The notes below the pieces were generated by a model. The model saw only the letters and a list, made by a program, of their open reading frames with translations. It was not told the origin of the DNA and searched no databases. DNA of 48,853 nt from IMG/VR virus record IMGVR_UViG_3300013125_000012, positions 1 to 48,853 of that record; one strand, 5' to 3'. The DNA comes from a virus. The position numbers and the translations under genes are program-made. Shown here piece after piece: positions 21,058 through 29,804 of this stretch (position 1 is its first letter; every line of letters begins with the position of its first letter).

Positions 21058-21774
21058 ATGCCTGTTTGGGATGCTGAAGCTCTACGTAAGGCTGTAAGGG
21101 CGTTGATACAAAACGTCCCTGCGAACGTGTTGCTCGATAGCAATCTCGACGAATACATCGTCATGGGGAAGCGTCGTCTTGACGCCGATGCCCCGCGTGA
21201 AATCACAGCTTCGGTCAGCGCCACAAACGCAGCGTACTACGACCTTAGCTCTGTGTTGTCGGGCTGGGAAGATGGTTTTAGCATTGTACGCTCGATCATC
21301 TCTCCAGCCCCAGACACAACCGCAGCCGGTGTACTTTCCGAACCAGTATACGCAGACCCGCGTGATTACCGTGTTCTCTCCGTGAATGGGAATCAGTGGT
21401 TGTCGTTTATTGCTGATGAAGCATTCATGGTCGAGTACACAACACGTTGGGCGGTGAAGGATGTTGAGGGTGCTTCGGCAACGACCGTTCCGATCTCCCG
21501 GCAAAGTGCATTGACGTATATCGTCACGGCGCTCACGTGCTTTTCACTCGCAACCAAGAGTGCGGGGTCGCTGGATCAGCAACTTCCGGGTGCTGATTTT
21601 ATCAACTTCCGGTCGAAAGAGCAGGAATATCGCCGAGTTGCGAAAGAGTGGGAATCAAAGTACCTTTCGGAACTTGGACTGGACGCCAACAAGCCCGTGG
21701 CTGTTATCGTTCGTGCCGACTATGATGCCAGTCTCACTAGTGGCTCTCCGTATCTGACGCACGGTAATCGCTAA
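21058..21774 (+). CDS. Head-tail adaptor-like protein, 238 aa
   Basis: The product begins MPVWDAEALRKAVRALIQNV, a helical N-terminus. A beta domain follows with YRVLSVNGNQWLSFIADEAF and VEYTTRWAVKD, and then helices with ALTYIVTALTCFSLATKSAG. This helix-beta-helix layout and its place after the capsid match gp6/gp15-type connector proteins that sit below the portal. It overlaps the next gene by 1 nt. Confidence 0.6.
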   Translation: MPVWDAEALRKAVRALIQNVPANVLLDSNLDEYIVMGKRRLDADAPREITASVSATNAAYYDLSSVLSGWEDGFSIVRSIISPAPDTTAAGVLSEPVYADPRDYRVLSVNGNQWLSFIADEAFMVEYTTRWAVKDVEGASATTVPISRQSALTYIVTALTCFSLATKSAGSLDQQLPGADFINFRSKEQEYRRVAKEWESKYLSELGLDANKPVAVIVRADYDASLTSGSPYLTHGNR

Positions 21775-22259
21775 TGCCCCTTGCAATACAACGTCCAGCC
21801 ATACAAACAGCGATCTACAACAAGCTGATTAGTGTTACCGGTGTCGCTAACGTTAGCACCGGTCCAAAAACATCACGTGAAGCTGCTGACTTCTTGGCGA
21901 ATGCTGTTACTTCTGCTGGCGTCATTCAGCAGTGGACTATTCGCCGTGTAGCGTCGGTGCCTGAGACATCACAATCGGCGCCGGGTGACGTGCCAACGAT
22001 GCAGGTCAGTTGGAAGCATACGTTTCTGATTGACTTCTACTATGCATATCAGGCAGACGTGTCTGAAGATGCGTTCCAATCGATCATTGATGCTGTCCTG
22101 CTTGCGTTCCAATCCCAACGGACACTTGGAGGATTCAGCAACGAGCGTCCACTTGCATTGACTGGGATCGAGGAATACTCCCTTCAAGGTGTAATCGGCT
22201 ATATAGCACACTTCGAACTCACGCAATGGGACTTCCAAATCCCAGTGGCATTCGAGTGA
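21774..22259 (+). CDS. Tail-terminator-like protein, 161 aa
   Basis: It begins MPLAIQRPAIQTAIYNKLIS. The alpha/beta layout (N-terminal helix, VSWKHTFLIDFYYAYQ strand pair, helix AFQSIIDAVLLAFQSQRTL, then AHFELTQWDFQIP) resembles tail-terminator proteins of the lambda gpU / HK97 gp10-neighbour group, which cap the finished tail tube. The gene is placed just before the tail-tube gene as expected. TAATG overlap with the adaptor gene. Confidence 0.6.
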   Translation: MPLAIQRPAIQTAIYNKLISVTGVANVSTGPKTSREAADFLANAVTSAGVIQQWTIRRVASVPETSQSAPGDVPTMQVSWKHTFLIDFYYAYQADVSEDAFQSIIDAVLLAFQSQRTLGGFSNERPLALTGIEEYSLQGVIGYIAHFELTQWDFQIPVAFE

Positions 22260-22267
22260 TTGGCCAC

Positions 22268-22296
22268 TTGACATTGGCAATTTCTAGCCTCATAGT
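22268..22296 (+). promoter_or_regulatory. Probable promoter before tail genes
   Basis: TTGACA (22268-22273), 17 nt, CATAGT (22291-22296) in the 64-nt gap before the small gene at 22324 and the tail-tube gene. Confidence 0.5.
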
Positions 22297-22323
22297 AACA
22301 CTTAGTAGTGTAGAGGTAATGAC

Positions 22324-22542
22324 GTGAAAATCTACTCGACAGTCGCCGATGGCGAGTTCTCCTATCACGGTGGCGTCGTTGAGATCAAGAATCACGAAGC
22401 TGACATTGCTGACGATCACGAAGCTGACGTTCTCATCTTCGAGCATTCGAAGTTGTTTGGCTACAAGCCATTTGCAACTGTCCCAGCCGCAAAAGCCGCA
22501 CCAGAACCAATCAAAGATGCGCCTAGCGCGAAGGGAAGCTAA
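22324..22542 (+). CDS. Hypothetical protein, 72 aa, GTG start
   Basis: GTG 22324 follows AGAGGTAATGAC. The product begins MKIYSTVADGEFSYHGGVVE, has a short beta-rich domain with a repeated HEADI/HEADV sequence and a Pro/Ala tail. Small proteins with this kind of beta start are often found just before tail-tube genes in siphoviruses, but their function is not known. Confidence 0.6.
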   Translation: MKIYSTVADGEFSYHGGVVEIKNHEADIADDHEADVLIFEHSKLFGYKPFATVPAAKAAPEPIKDAPSAKGS

Positions 22543-22545
22543 CAG

Positions 22546-23493
22546 ATGCCTCAAGCACTCACCTACCAGCAGATCATCGCGCTTTCGAAAGAGACCAACT
22601 GGGGCGATGGTACGGCGACCACGGTCGTCATTCCAGTAACAGAAGGGGCGATTCAGCCACAGGTCACGTCAACATTCGACGAAGGGCGCCGGGGTATTGG
22701 TGCTGCCGAATTCGATGTTGTCCGTGATGCCGGTCATGGTGAGATCAACATGAGTGGCTGGGTCTATGCGGATCGCATCGGCCACCTGCTGATGGGCATG
22801 CTTGGCGCGGACACCAAGACCGGCACTTCAGATCCGTGGTCTCACGCACTTGCACTCAACGCTGCGCCTCCCAGCTACAACATCGAGGAACGGATCATCT
22901 CCGGCGCCAGCGGCGGAATCAAGTGCCCCGGTAGCCGATTTGGCACGCTCAACTTCACCTTCGACACAAACACTGGCGCGCTGACCTACACAGCACAGGC
23001 ACAAGGCAAGATTCCGGAACTGGCAACAACCACAGATCCGGCTGTTGGCACTGTTAGCAGCCCATTCGAGGGCTGGAAAGCAACAGTCACATCATCTGGT
23101 CTCAACGCACGAACTGTCAGTGGTGAGATCAACATGAGCCGCGAGATTCAGGTTGTGCACACCGGTGAGAACTCGCAGCAGCCAACCTCGATTCTTGTCG
23201 GTCCACTCAAGATCGAAGGCTCACTGCTGATGATCACTGACTCGCTTGCCGACCTGACTGCGTATCTCGATGGTACGCGCCAGTCGCTGGCAATTGCATT
23301 CAGCAAGGGAGCAACGCCGAACCGCAGCATTACGTTTACCATGACGGATGCGTACCTTGCTGCTGCTCCACTCGAATTTGACTACGGTGGAATTGGCGTC
23401 TTCAACCGGATTCACTACCGTGGTTTGTACAACGCAACAGACGCCGGTCCGTGCGCTGTGACGTTGCTTAACGGGCAGAACGCAGCGTACTAG
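22546..23493 (+). CDS. Major tail tube protein
   Basis: The 315-aa protein (MPQALTYQQIIALSKETNWG at start) has the features of siphovirus tube proteins. The N-terminus is GDGTAT-type, followed by DEGRRGIGAAEFDVV, INMSGWVYADRIGHLLMGML and a repeated two-domain beta pattern with INMSREI in the second half. Codon use is biased to C-ending codons as in the capsid part, which fits abundant product. It stacks as rings around the tape measure. The position between terminator and chaperone genes is canonical. Confidence 0.8.
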   Translation: MPQALTYQQIIALSKETNWGDGTATTVVIPVTEGAIQPQVTSTFDEGRRGIGAAEFDVVRDAGHGEINMSGWVYADRIGHLLMGMLGADTKTGTSDPWSHALALNAAPPSYNIEERIISGASGGIKCPGSRFGTLNFTFDTNTGALTYTAQAQGKIPELATTTDPAVGTVSSPFEGWKATVTSSGLNARTVSGEINMSREIQVVHTGENSQQPTSILVGPLKIEGSLLMITDSLADLTAYLDGTRQSLAIAFSKGATPNRSITFTMTDAYLAAAPLEFDYGGIGVFNRIHYRGLYNATDAGPCAVTLLNGQNAAY

Positions 23494-23527
23494 GAACAAT
23501 CAAACAGGAAAGGGATAACCAGCCGCC

Positions 23528-24055
23528 ATGCCTTGGAAAACAGTTACGCTCGAAGTGGGAAAAGACTTGCAGTTGGATCCCCCCAACGAGGAAGCCGTCA
23601 TCCGTATTGTTCCAGCAGCTTTTATGCCGCAGGAGCACATGAAAGCCGTCATGGAGGCCGTCAAAGCCTTGAATGACGCAAAGCCGGATGACAACGATCC
23701 GCTCGCAAGCTTTGTGGTTTTTGAGCATCTTCGTCCAGTCATGCACATCATGGTTGCGTCTTGGTCTCTGCTTGACCCGAGCAGCGAAGAACGAAGGCCG
23801 CTGCTCATGGATCAGTTCAAGATGCTTCCACTCGAATTTCTGATGCGTATCGTCAATGGTGTCATGGGGGATACGGGCGAAATCCCTTTAGTGAGCAAGA
23901 GTCCGTCCGAGAACTCATCCTCGGATCAAGCAACCGGGCTAACGTCGCCAGCCGAATCGAACGCCTCAGACAAGTCGCAGCGATCAGTGGGGCTACTGAC
24001 GAGTTTGTCAGCGCCGTTGATCGAGCCCGAGCCAGCGGTGAACTTTCCAGTCTAA
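23528..24055 (+). CDS. Tail assembly chaperone, short form
   Basis: The 175-aa protein corresponds to lambda gpG: a beta start (MPWKTVTLEVGKDLQLDPPN), then helices EHMKAVMEAVKALND and LASFVVFEHLRPVMHIMVAS. It coats the tape measure during tail assembly. The -1 frame is open over its final quarter and continues as a convincing protein, so a longer form is made by frameshifting at 23884-23890. Residues after the slip site in the zero frame are low complexity (Ser/Pro), as expected for an unselected tail. Confidence 0.78.
   Translation: MPWKTVTLEVGKDLQLDPPNEEAVIRIVPAAFMPQEHMKAVMEAVKALNDAKPDDNDPLASFVVFEHLRPVMHIMVASWSLLDPSSEERRPLLMDQFKMLPLEFLMRIVNGVMGDTGEIPLVSKSPSENSSSDQATGLTSPAESNASDKSQRSVGLLTSLSAPLIEPEPAVNFPV
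23884..23890 (+). promoter_or_regulatory. Programmed -1 ribosomal frameshift site
   Basis: The heptamer CCCTTTA sits in frame as C CCT TTA, an ideal X XXY YYZ slippery sequence. Slipping by -1 joins GEIPL to SEQESVREL in the extension. An upstream GGGGGAT at 23866 is a weaker alternative site. Confidence 0.75.
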
Positions 24056-24315
24056 ATCAGCCGCAAATTCTGATCCCGGATTGGCTAACCAAGGTTCGCG
24101 TAATGCAACTCCTAGGGATTACAGAACGCGAATACGAGGAAGAAATGTCTACGGCTATTGTACACAGGATTGCGTTCGTTAACACTGTTGACGACGAAGC
24201 GCAAGCACTGAGACAAGGGCAGCACGGTAGACCAACACCCCCGCCGGGATTTGGGAGTAGCGGTGGTAGTATCAATCAAGGTCGATCTGTCAGGGGTGCG
24301 TCAACTCCAGCGTGA
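23890..24315 (+). CDS. Tail assembly chaperone, -1 frameshift extension
   Basis: Read in the -1 frame from 23890, the sequence encodes about 141 residues starting SEQESVRELILGSS, with helices SRIERLRQVAAISG, WLTKVRVMQLLGITEREYEE and a Pro/Gly-rich end. It is the equivalent of lambda gpT and is translated only as a fusion to the short form. An independent ATG at 24103 exists but has no ribosome binding site. The extension overlaps the next gene start at 24263. Confidence 0.75.
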   Translation, partial: SEQESVRELILGSSNRANVASRIERLRQVAAISGATDEFVSAVDRARASGELSSLNQPQILIPDWLTKVRVMQLLGITEREYEEEMSTAIVHRIAFVNTVDDEAQALRQGQHGRPTPPPGFGSSGGSINQGRSVRGASTPA

Positions 24316-24808
24316 AATGAACGCACTAAAGGGGAATCTGCGTGCTGAGCGGAGTGCGATGATTCAAGGCTGGAAATCTGCGTTCATGACATCATTCTGG
24401 GATGCGTACGCGGGCGAAGTTGCTCCCGGAAATGGTCGTACACTTGCGACTATGTACCGTGGGCAGTTTGTGCGTGGGATAAACGTGCGCGTTGACCCAT
24501 TTGGGCGATGGATGACCGTCGAGAATTTCTCCGAACACGCTAACGTTGTCGAGGAAGGTACCTCGCCGGGATACACCCCAGACTTTCAAGACATCCGTGA
24601 ATGGGTAATGGACAAACTCAACGTTGCCGGTGACAGTTACGAGATCGACAAAGTCACGCGACGTGTCATTCGGAACATACAAACACGTGGGCTTGCACCA
24701 CATCTAGTTATTCAGCGTGCACTGAATCGTCCGGGTTTTGAAGGGCAACTAGCGGTAATTGCTGAACGGGCTTATACTGCTGCTATCGACCGGACATTTG
24801 GTAGGTAA
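24263..24808 (+). CDS. HK97 gp10-like tail-completion family protein, 181 aa
   Basis: GTG 24263 (GGGAG 5 nt upstream) is preferred over the TTG at 24251. The product begins MVVSIKVDLSGVRQLQREMN. It has the helix-rich N-terminus followed by a beta hairpin (GINVRVDPFGRWMTVENFSE) and EEGTSPGYTPD, as in HK97 gp10-like proteins that act at the tail top. Its place between the chaperone and the tape measure is later than usual. Assignment is by pattern only. Confidence 0.55.
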   Translation: MVVSIKVDLSGVRQLQREMNALKGNLRAERSAMIQGWKSAFMTSFWDAYAGEVAPGNGRTLATMYRGQFVRGINVRVDPFGRWMTVENFSEHANVVEEGTSPGYTPDFQDIREWVMDKLNVAGDSYEIDKVTRRVIRNIQTRGLAPHLVIQRALNRPGFEGQLAVIAERAYTAAIDRTFGR

Positions 24809-24823
24809 ACGAGGGGATCAACG

Positions 24824-27499
24824 GTGGCACAGAGAACCATTACCTTAGTCTTCAATGACAAAGACTCAGAAGCGCAGATGGCGCGGCTCACGCGTCGAAT
24901 CGATGCTCTGGCTAAGGCATTCACTGGTCTCTCTGCGCTAGCTGCACCGGTTGCTCAGCATATCACGCGTATCACAAACGCCAGTGCGAACGCTGATAAC
25001 ATTACTACGATGGCTAATGCAATCAAAAGCCTTGGTACTGGTGCTGGTCGTGTTCCCGCTATTATTGGCCGTATTGCTGATCAAGTCGCACGCCTTGGGT
25101 CGGCGTCGAAGCTAGCACGGCAGGATATTCTCGATGTTGTACAGGGCATACAGACTCTTGTTACCACAGCGCAGTCTGTCACAAGTACTAGTGCTAAGCC
25201 GATAACGGGCTTGGTCCGTGGTGCTATACGTGGTGCGTCTGGTGCGCGTAGGCCGATTCGTGGTGGCCCTGCTGTCACTGGTGCAGTAATCGATCAGGCT
25301 GGTCAGTCAGCACGTCGTTCATCATCATCGATGCTTGGCTTCGCAACACACAGTGAGCGCGTATCTCGTGCCCTTCTGCATATTCAATCGGCTGCATCTG
25401 GTATGATGCTTGCTAACGGCATTTTGAATCGGCAATTGTCACAGGTGTTGATGAACTTCCTGTTCCTTCGGTTCAGTGAGGTCCCGGTCGTTGCTGTTAC
25501 CGCTCTCCTGTCTCTGACCATGCTTGGTTTGCAGCGGATATTGGTAAAGGTTGGTACTGCTGCAACTGCTGCCGGGATGGCGTTCGAATCCTCTGGCCAG
25601 CAGATGGCATCGTTCCTCCAGTCTGCCAAGAAAGCGATGGATATCAAGCTGGAGGCCAGTAAGCTCTCACGCGAAACCGGCATGGCACGTGCTGATCTCG
25701 AAAAGACAGCAATGATGCTCGAACGGTTCGGGCTAAATACGCAAGAATACATGACCGGCTTGATGAACATTGCTGCCGGGACCGGTACGGAACTTAAAGC
25801 TGTCAGTGACGACTACCTTGCCATTCTCCGCGCGGACGGTGATCAGCAAGCGAACATGGTTAAACAGTTCGTTCGTAACTATGATCTGCCCGCAAAAGCG
25901 TATACGAACACGCTTGATATGATGACCGCGGCCAATGAGCGATATAAGGGCGCGGCTGCGCTTGCTGCCGATACAACACAGGGTTGGTGGAATCGTCTTA
26001 AGGCATCCGCCGGTTCGTTGATGCAGTCTGTCGGTATCATCATGAACGAGATCATTAAGCCCGTGCTTCAGGGGCTGTTCACGTTCTTCGAAGGTGCGAT
26101 TCAGGGCTTCAACGAGATGTTCGCGGCTGGTTCCAAATCGGGCAGGCTAAAGGATGCACTCGATAGTCTCAAGAACTCGATGCAGAGACTGCTGCCATAC
26201 ATCACTGAGATGGGACGCATCTTCGGTAAGTTCTTGTATTACGCGGTTATCGGGCTTGCACGGGTTATGAAGGTGTTGTTCGATGTTCTCCGTGGTGGAG
26301 CGCGTTGGATCAAAGAGCACAAGGACCTGTTTGTTGGTCTGTGGAACGTCATTAAGGGACTAGCCGGTTACATCTGGGATGGAATTATCAAAGCGTTTGA
26401 TGGCCTAAAGAAGATCATCAAAGAGCACGTTATTCCGGCGGTACAGGAACTCTGGAAAGCGCTTGATGCGCTGATGCAGCCGCTCAATAATCTCTGGAAC
26501 TGGATAACGACGAAGATTATCCCAGCACTCGGTGACATGGCTAACGAGCTTGTTAATCTTGGGCGGAACTTTACTAGGATCTGGAGCACTATTGTCACTG
26601 GCATGGGACCGCTCTGGGAATCATTGACTCGACTTTACGATGCTCTCGGTGGTGACAAAGGCATCGGTTTTGTTGTTCGCGTTCTCGCAGAGACAATCGT
26701 CAACACTCTCATCAATGCCCTCGAAAACCTACTAAACGTGTTCAACACGCTCTTGTTACTTGTTAACCTCAGTCTGATGATCGCGTTCACAGTTCTGACT
26801 ACAGCGATCAACGTCTTGGCCACGGCAATTGACCTTGCTAAAGATGCCGTCGTTGGCCTCTGGAATGTCCTCAATCGTGTTTGGGATGATCCGTGGGGTA
26901 TAATTCTTAGTGCAGCAGGGACAGTGGAAAGTGCGATCTGGTTGGTGTGGCAGCGACTGGTTGATATTAAGGATGTTGCTATCGATATGGCCGACGGTGC
27001 CGGTGCTGGACTGTTCGATTGGATCAATCGTGCTGCCGGTTACGTCGAGGATGCATTCTGGTGGGCGGGGAAGCGACTGAATGACCTGTACGATCTAGTC
27101 CGTAACCCGCCGAATCCTGTTGGCTGGCTGGGATCGCTTCTTGGTGTTGCTGGTGATGCAGTTCGACGACTCGGACGGTTTACAGGTCTCACTGAGACAT
27201 TTGGTGGAACGATTCCATCCTATGCGACGATGGGTACGGTACCCGGTAGGCTGGGGACACGGAAGCTTGTGTTGGCAGAAGCTGGTGAGCACTTCCTTGG
27301 TGCTCCCGGCTTTGCGAACTCACGTGCTCTATCGTACGGCGGTGGTACGGGTGGAGCGCAAGTCGTAAACATCGCGATTGATATGACCGGCAGTGTGGTA
27401 ACTGGCAGCAATGCAATGGACGATCTCTCTAACAAGGTTGCTGGTCGCATCGTCGATCGTCTCGGTGCTGGCCGAAAGATGAGCTTCCATCGTGTATAA
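24824..27499 (+). CDS. Tape measure protein
   Basis: At 891 aa this is the longest tail gene and directly follows the chaperone region. The first 200 residues are helical and Ala-rich (MAQRTITLVFNDKDSEAQMA). Hydrophobic segments occur around 205-240 and 615-650. The middle is a long helical zone with repeated GLWNVIKGLAG/IKEHVIP-type Trp-rich repeats. The C-terminus has a GGG linker and a globular end. It sets tail length, and its hydrophobic parts may enter the host membrane during ejection. At about 1.5 angstroms per residue its tail would be near 130 nm. Confidence 0.88.
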   Translation: MAQRTITLVFNDKDSEAQMARLTRRIDALAKAFTGLSALAAPVAQHITRITNASANADNITTMANAIKSLGTGAGRVPAIIGRIADQVARLGSASKLARQDILDVVQGIQTLVTTAQSVTSTSAKPITGLVRGAIRGASGARRPIRGGPAVTGAVIDQAGQSARRSSSSMLGFATHSERVSRALLHIQSAASGMMLANGILNRQLSQVLMNFLFLRFSEVPVVAVTALLSLTMLGLQRILVKVGTAATAAGMAFESSGQQMASFLQSAKKAMDIKLEASKLSRETGMARADLEKTAMMLERFGLNTQEYMTGLMNIAAGTGTELKAVSDDYLAILRADGDQQANMVKQFVRNYDLPAKAYTNTLDMMTAANERYKGAAALAADTTQGWWNRLKASAGSLMQSVGIIMNEIIKPVLQGLFTFFEGAIQGFNEMFAAGSKSGRLKDALDSLKNSMQRLLPYITEMGRIFGKFLYYAVIGLARVMKVLFDVLRGGARWIKEHKDLFVGLWNVIKGLAGYIWDGIIKAFDGLKKIIKEHVIPAVQELWKALDALMQPLNNLWNWITTKIIPALGDMANELVNLGRNFTRIWSTIVTGMGPLWESLTRLYDALGGDKGIGFVVRVLAETIVNTLINALENLLNVFNTLLLLVNLSLMIAFTVLTTAINVLATAIDLAKDAVVGLWNVLNRVWDDPWGIILSAAGTVESAIWLVWQRLVDIKDVAIDMADGAGAGLFDWINRAAGYVEDAFWWAGKRLNDLYDLVRNPPNPVGWLGSLLGVAGDAVRRLGRFTGLTETFGGTIPSYATMGTVPGRLGTRKLVLAEAGEHFLGAPGFANSRALSYGGGTGGAQVVNIAIDMTGSVVTGSNAMDDLSNKVAGRIVDRLGAGRKMSFHRV

Positions 27500-27520
27500 C
27501 GCCTTTGAGACCAGACGCTA

Positions 27521-28825
27521 ATGGCTTTCCAGCTTCTTATCAATGGCGTCGATTACACCACGTACTTTAAGCGTGAGTCGCTCTCTATTGTTGAGGCGCT
27601 ACAGGCTAACGGACAGACCATGTCAGTGACGCTGATCATTAGTGATCAGTCGATTGCTAAACCACTCGGCGGACAGTGTATACAGTTCTATCAGAACGGT
27701 GTAATCCAGTTTGCGGGCCGGATTACGACTGTATCAGAGGAACAGCCGGGTCTGCTCAAAGACCTCTGGTACGTGTTAGAGTGTGCAGACTACACAATTG
27801 ACTTGGACAACGAGCTAATCCAAGAGAAGTTTAACTCACAGATCGCTGGTGAAATCTTTCGGTCGATTATCGGTACAGTCGCTCGTGGCTTCACGTCAGT
27901 CAACGTCCTTGATGGTCCGGTCGTCGCTGCCGTCGAGGCTGATCTCGAAACACCCTCATCAATCTTTACTAAGGTTGCCGAGTCGGTTGAGTACCAGTGG
28001 TACGTTGACTACAACCGAGATGTCAACTTCTTCTACATACTTGACCGTGCAGCGCCGATCCCAGCAATTAACCTTGATACAGATACAGACACTTACGGAA
28101 ACTGTTCTGTCATCGAGAACTGGGATCAGGTCAAGAACGTTGTGTACCTGACGGGCGCAAGTGCGAAATCGAGTCTACAAGACACGATTGCTCTAGTCGC
28201 CGATGGTGACCAGAAGTTCATCCCGCTGAACTACCCGCCGTGGGACGAAAACAGTGTTTCCATTAGCGTTGGCGGCGTTCCACAAACACTGAAATTTGAT
28301 GGCATTGATGGCTCTGCCGGTGACAATCAAGGCGTCGCTGGTGAAGTCTATGTCTGCTATGATAACTGGGGCATTCGCTTCCCTGACAGTCACGCACCGG
28401 CGGCTTCCTCCGCGATTGATATCGCCTACAACTACGCCTACGAGCCAGTAATCAAAGTCGAAGATCCGGTTTCGATTGCGCTGATGGCCACACGTGAAAA
28501 CTATGCGGATGCGCCGTCGAACGGTATACACGAATTCAAGTTCGCAATTCCCGATCTCCGGGTCGAGAGTGAAGATGCGATCTGGGATTACGGTAACCTG
28601 CTCTTGCAGCGGTATGCGTATCCGGTGTATAAAGTGAAGTGGGAAAGTTGGGTGCAGGGTTGGGCGGCTGGACAGAACATTCGTGTTTATAGCACAAGCG
28701 AGAACCGCGCGTTTGATCAGACCTGTTACATTCACTCAGTCACAAAACAGATACTCAAAGTATCTGAAGGTGTGTTCAAGTTCAAGTACACAATCGAGGC
28801 CGCAAACCTCCCATTTCCCGGCTAA
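27521..28825 (+). CDS. Tail hub / tip protein, 434 aa
   Basis: It begins MAFQLLINGVDYTTYFKRES and is followed by beta-strands typical of gp27/Dit-Tal hub proteins (GGQCIQFYQNGVIQFAGRIT). The second half is rich in aromatic residues (KWESWVQGWAAGQNIRVYST). It comes right after the tape measure and probably forms the ring or cap at the tail tip. ATG 27521, short gap of 21 nt, no frameshift. Confidence 0.65.
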   Translation: MAFQLLINGVDYTTYFKRESLSIVEALQANGQTMSVTLIISDQSIAKPLGGQCIQFYQNGVIQFAGRITTVSEEQPGLLKDLWYVLECADYTIDLDNELIQEKFNSQIAGEIFRSIIGTVARGFTSVNVLDGPVVAAVEADLETPSSIFTKVAESVEYQWYVDYNRDVNFFYILDRAAPIPAINLDTDTDTYGNCSVIENWDQVKNVVYLTGASAKSSLQDTIALVADGDQKFIPLNYPPWDENSVSISVGGVPQTLKFDGIDGSAGDNQGVAGEVYVCYDNWGIRFPDSHAPAASSAIDIAYNYAYEPVIKVEDPVSIALMATRENYADAPSNGIHEFKFAIPDLRVESEDAIWDYGNLLLQRYAYPVYKVKWESWVQGWAAGQNIRVYSTSENRAFDQTCYIHSVTKQILKVSEGVFKFKYTIEAANLPFPG

Positions 28826-28844
28826 AACACGGTAGGTGTAGATC

Positions 28845-29804
28845 GTGCCACTTGATGGTACCGATAAACTGAATCGACTGCTGAACAACTTCTGGACGGC
28901 TGTTTTTGAACAACCCGGACAGAAGAAGCAGAACCGGCCGCTACGTGATGCACTTACTGTAATCGAAACCGCGATGGTAATTACTGATCCAGACTCGCGT
29001 CTGTCCGGAGTGATTCCGCCAGCTTATTACTACGCTGCTGATCTAGTTACACCGACACAAACAGAATTCACATTTGATAGTGGCTACGCGGGTAGTGGCG
29101 TAATCAACGGTACGAAGGGGATCCACAGCGCCTACGCACAGACACTTTGTGATGAAACACAGATGTGGTTTTCCGTCTGTCTAAAGCCAACATGGGCGTA
29201 TAATGCCGCGCCAAGTGCGACTCCGTATGTCTTCTCGTGGTACGACGACGCAAATAATTGGATTGTATGTTACTACGATCAGGCTACGAATAAGTGGACA
29301 CTGGGTCGTAGAAACGTAACAAACCAAACCGTCGTACAGGTTAACGGATCTCACGCGGCATACGACATTATCGTTCTGACGTTCTACGTGACTGCCACGG
29401 AGATCGGCTTGAGTCTTAACGGTGCAGCACCAACGAAGAACACTGGGACGCAATACATTCCAACACTAGCAAGCGCAAACTACCATCTCTGTAACGCCGT
29501 TAGCGGTGGCGGTTCACCGATTACTGCAACACTACACTGGTTCGCGATGGGTCTTGGCGTTGTCACTGACTCAGATATCGCGGCACTTGCTACACGGAAT
29601 CAAGCACTGGGAGCCGGATACATGCCGTTCCTGTTCTACTATCCACCGAGTCTCGGTTTTGATCCAGCACAAGCTGCGACTGGCTGGGAATACTGGCAAC
29701 TTCCGGATACTGGAATGGACCCGAGACTCTTGTGGGGTGCGCCATTCTCGGCTAATATTGGCACTGTTCCAACAGCCTGCTACGGTGATTGTGTTTATGG
29801 ATAA
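28845..29804 (+). CDS. Minor tail protein, possible lectin-like domain, 319 aa
   Basis: GTG 28845 follows GGTAGGTGTAGATC. After a helical N-terminus (MPLDGTDKLNRLLNNFWTAV), a laminin-G/concanavalin-like beta pattern is suggested by TQMWFSVCLKPTWAYNAA, YVFSWYDDANNWIVCYY and IIVLTFYVTATEIGLSLNGA. Such domains bind host glycans. It may be a receptor-binding tip protein. It overlaps the next gene by 8 nt. The fold is inferred by eye. Confidence 0.55.
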   Translation: MPLDGTDKLNRLLNNFWTAVFEQPGQKKQNRPLRDALTVIETAMVITDPDSRLSGVIPPAYYYAADLVTPTQTEFTFDSGYAGSGVINGTKGIHSAYAQTLCDETQMWFSVCLKPTWAYNAAPSATPYVFSWYDDANNWIVCYYDQATNKWTLGRRNVTNQTVVQVNGSHAAYDIIVLTFYVTATEIGLSLNGAAPTKNTGTQYIPTLASANYHLCNAVSGGGSPITATLHWFAMGLGVVTDSDIAALATRNQALGAGYMPFLFYYPPSLGFDPAQAATGWEYWQLPDTGMDPRLLWGAPFSANIGTVPTACYGDCVYG

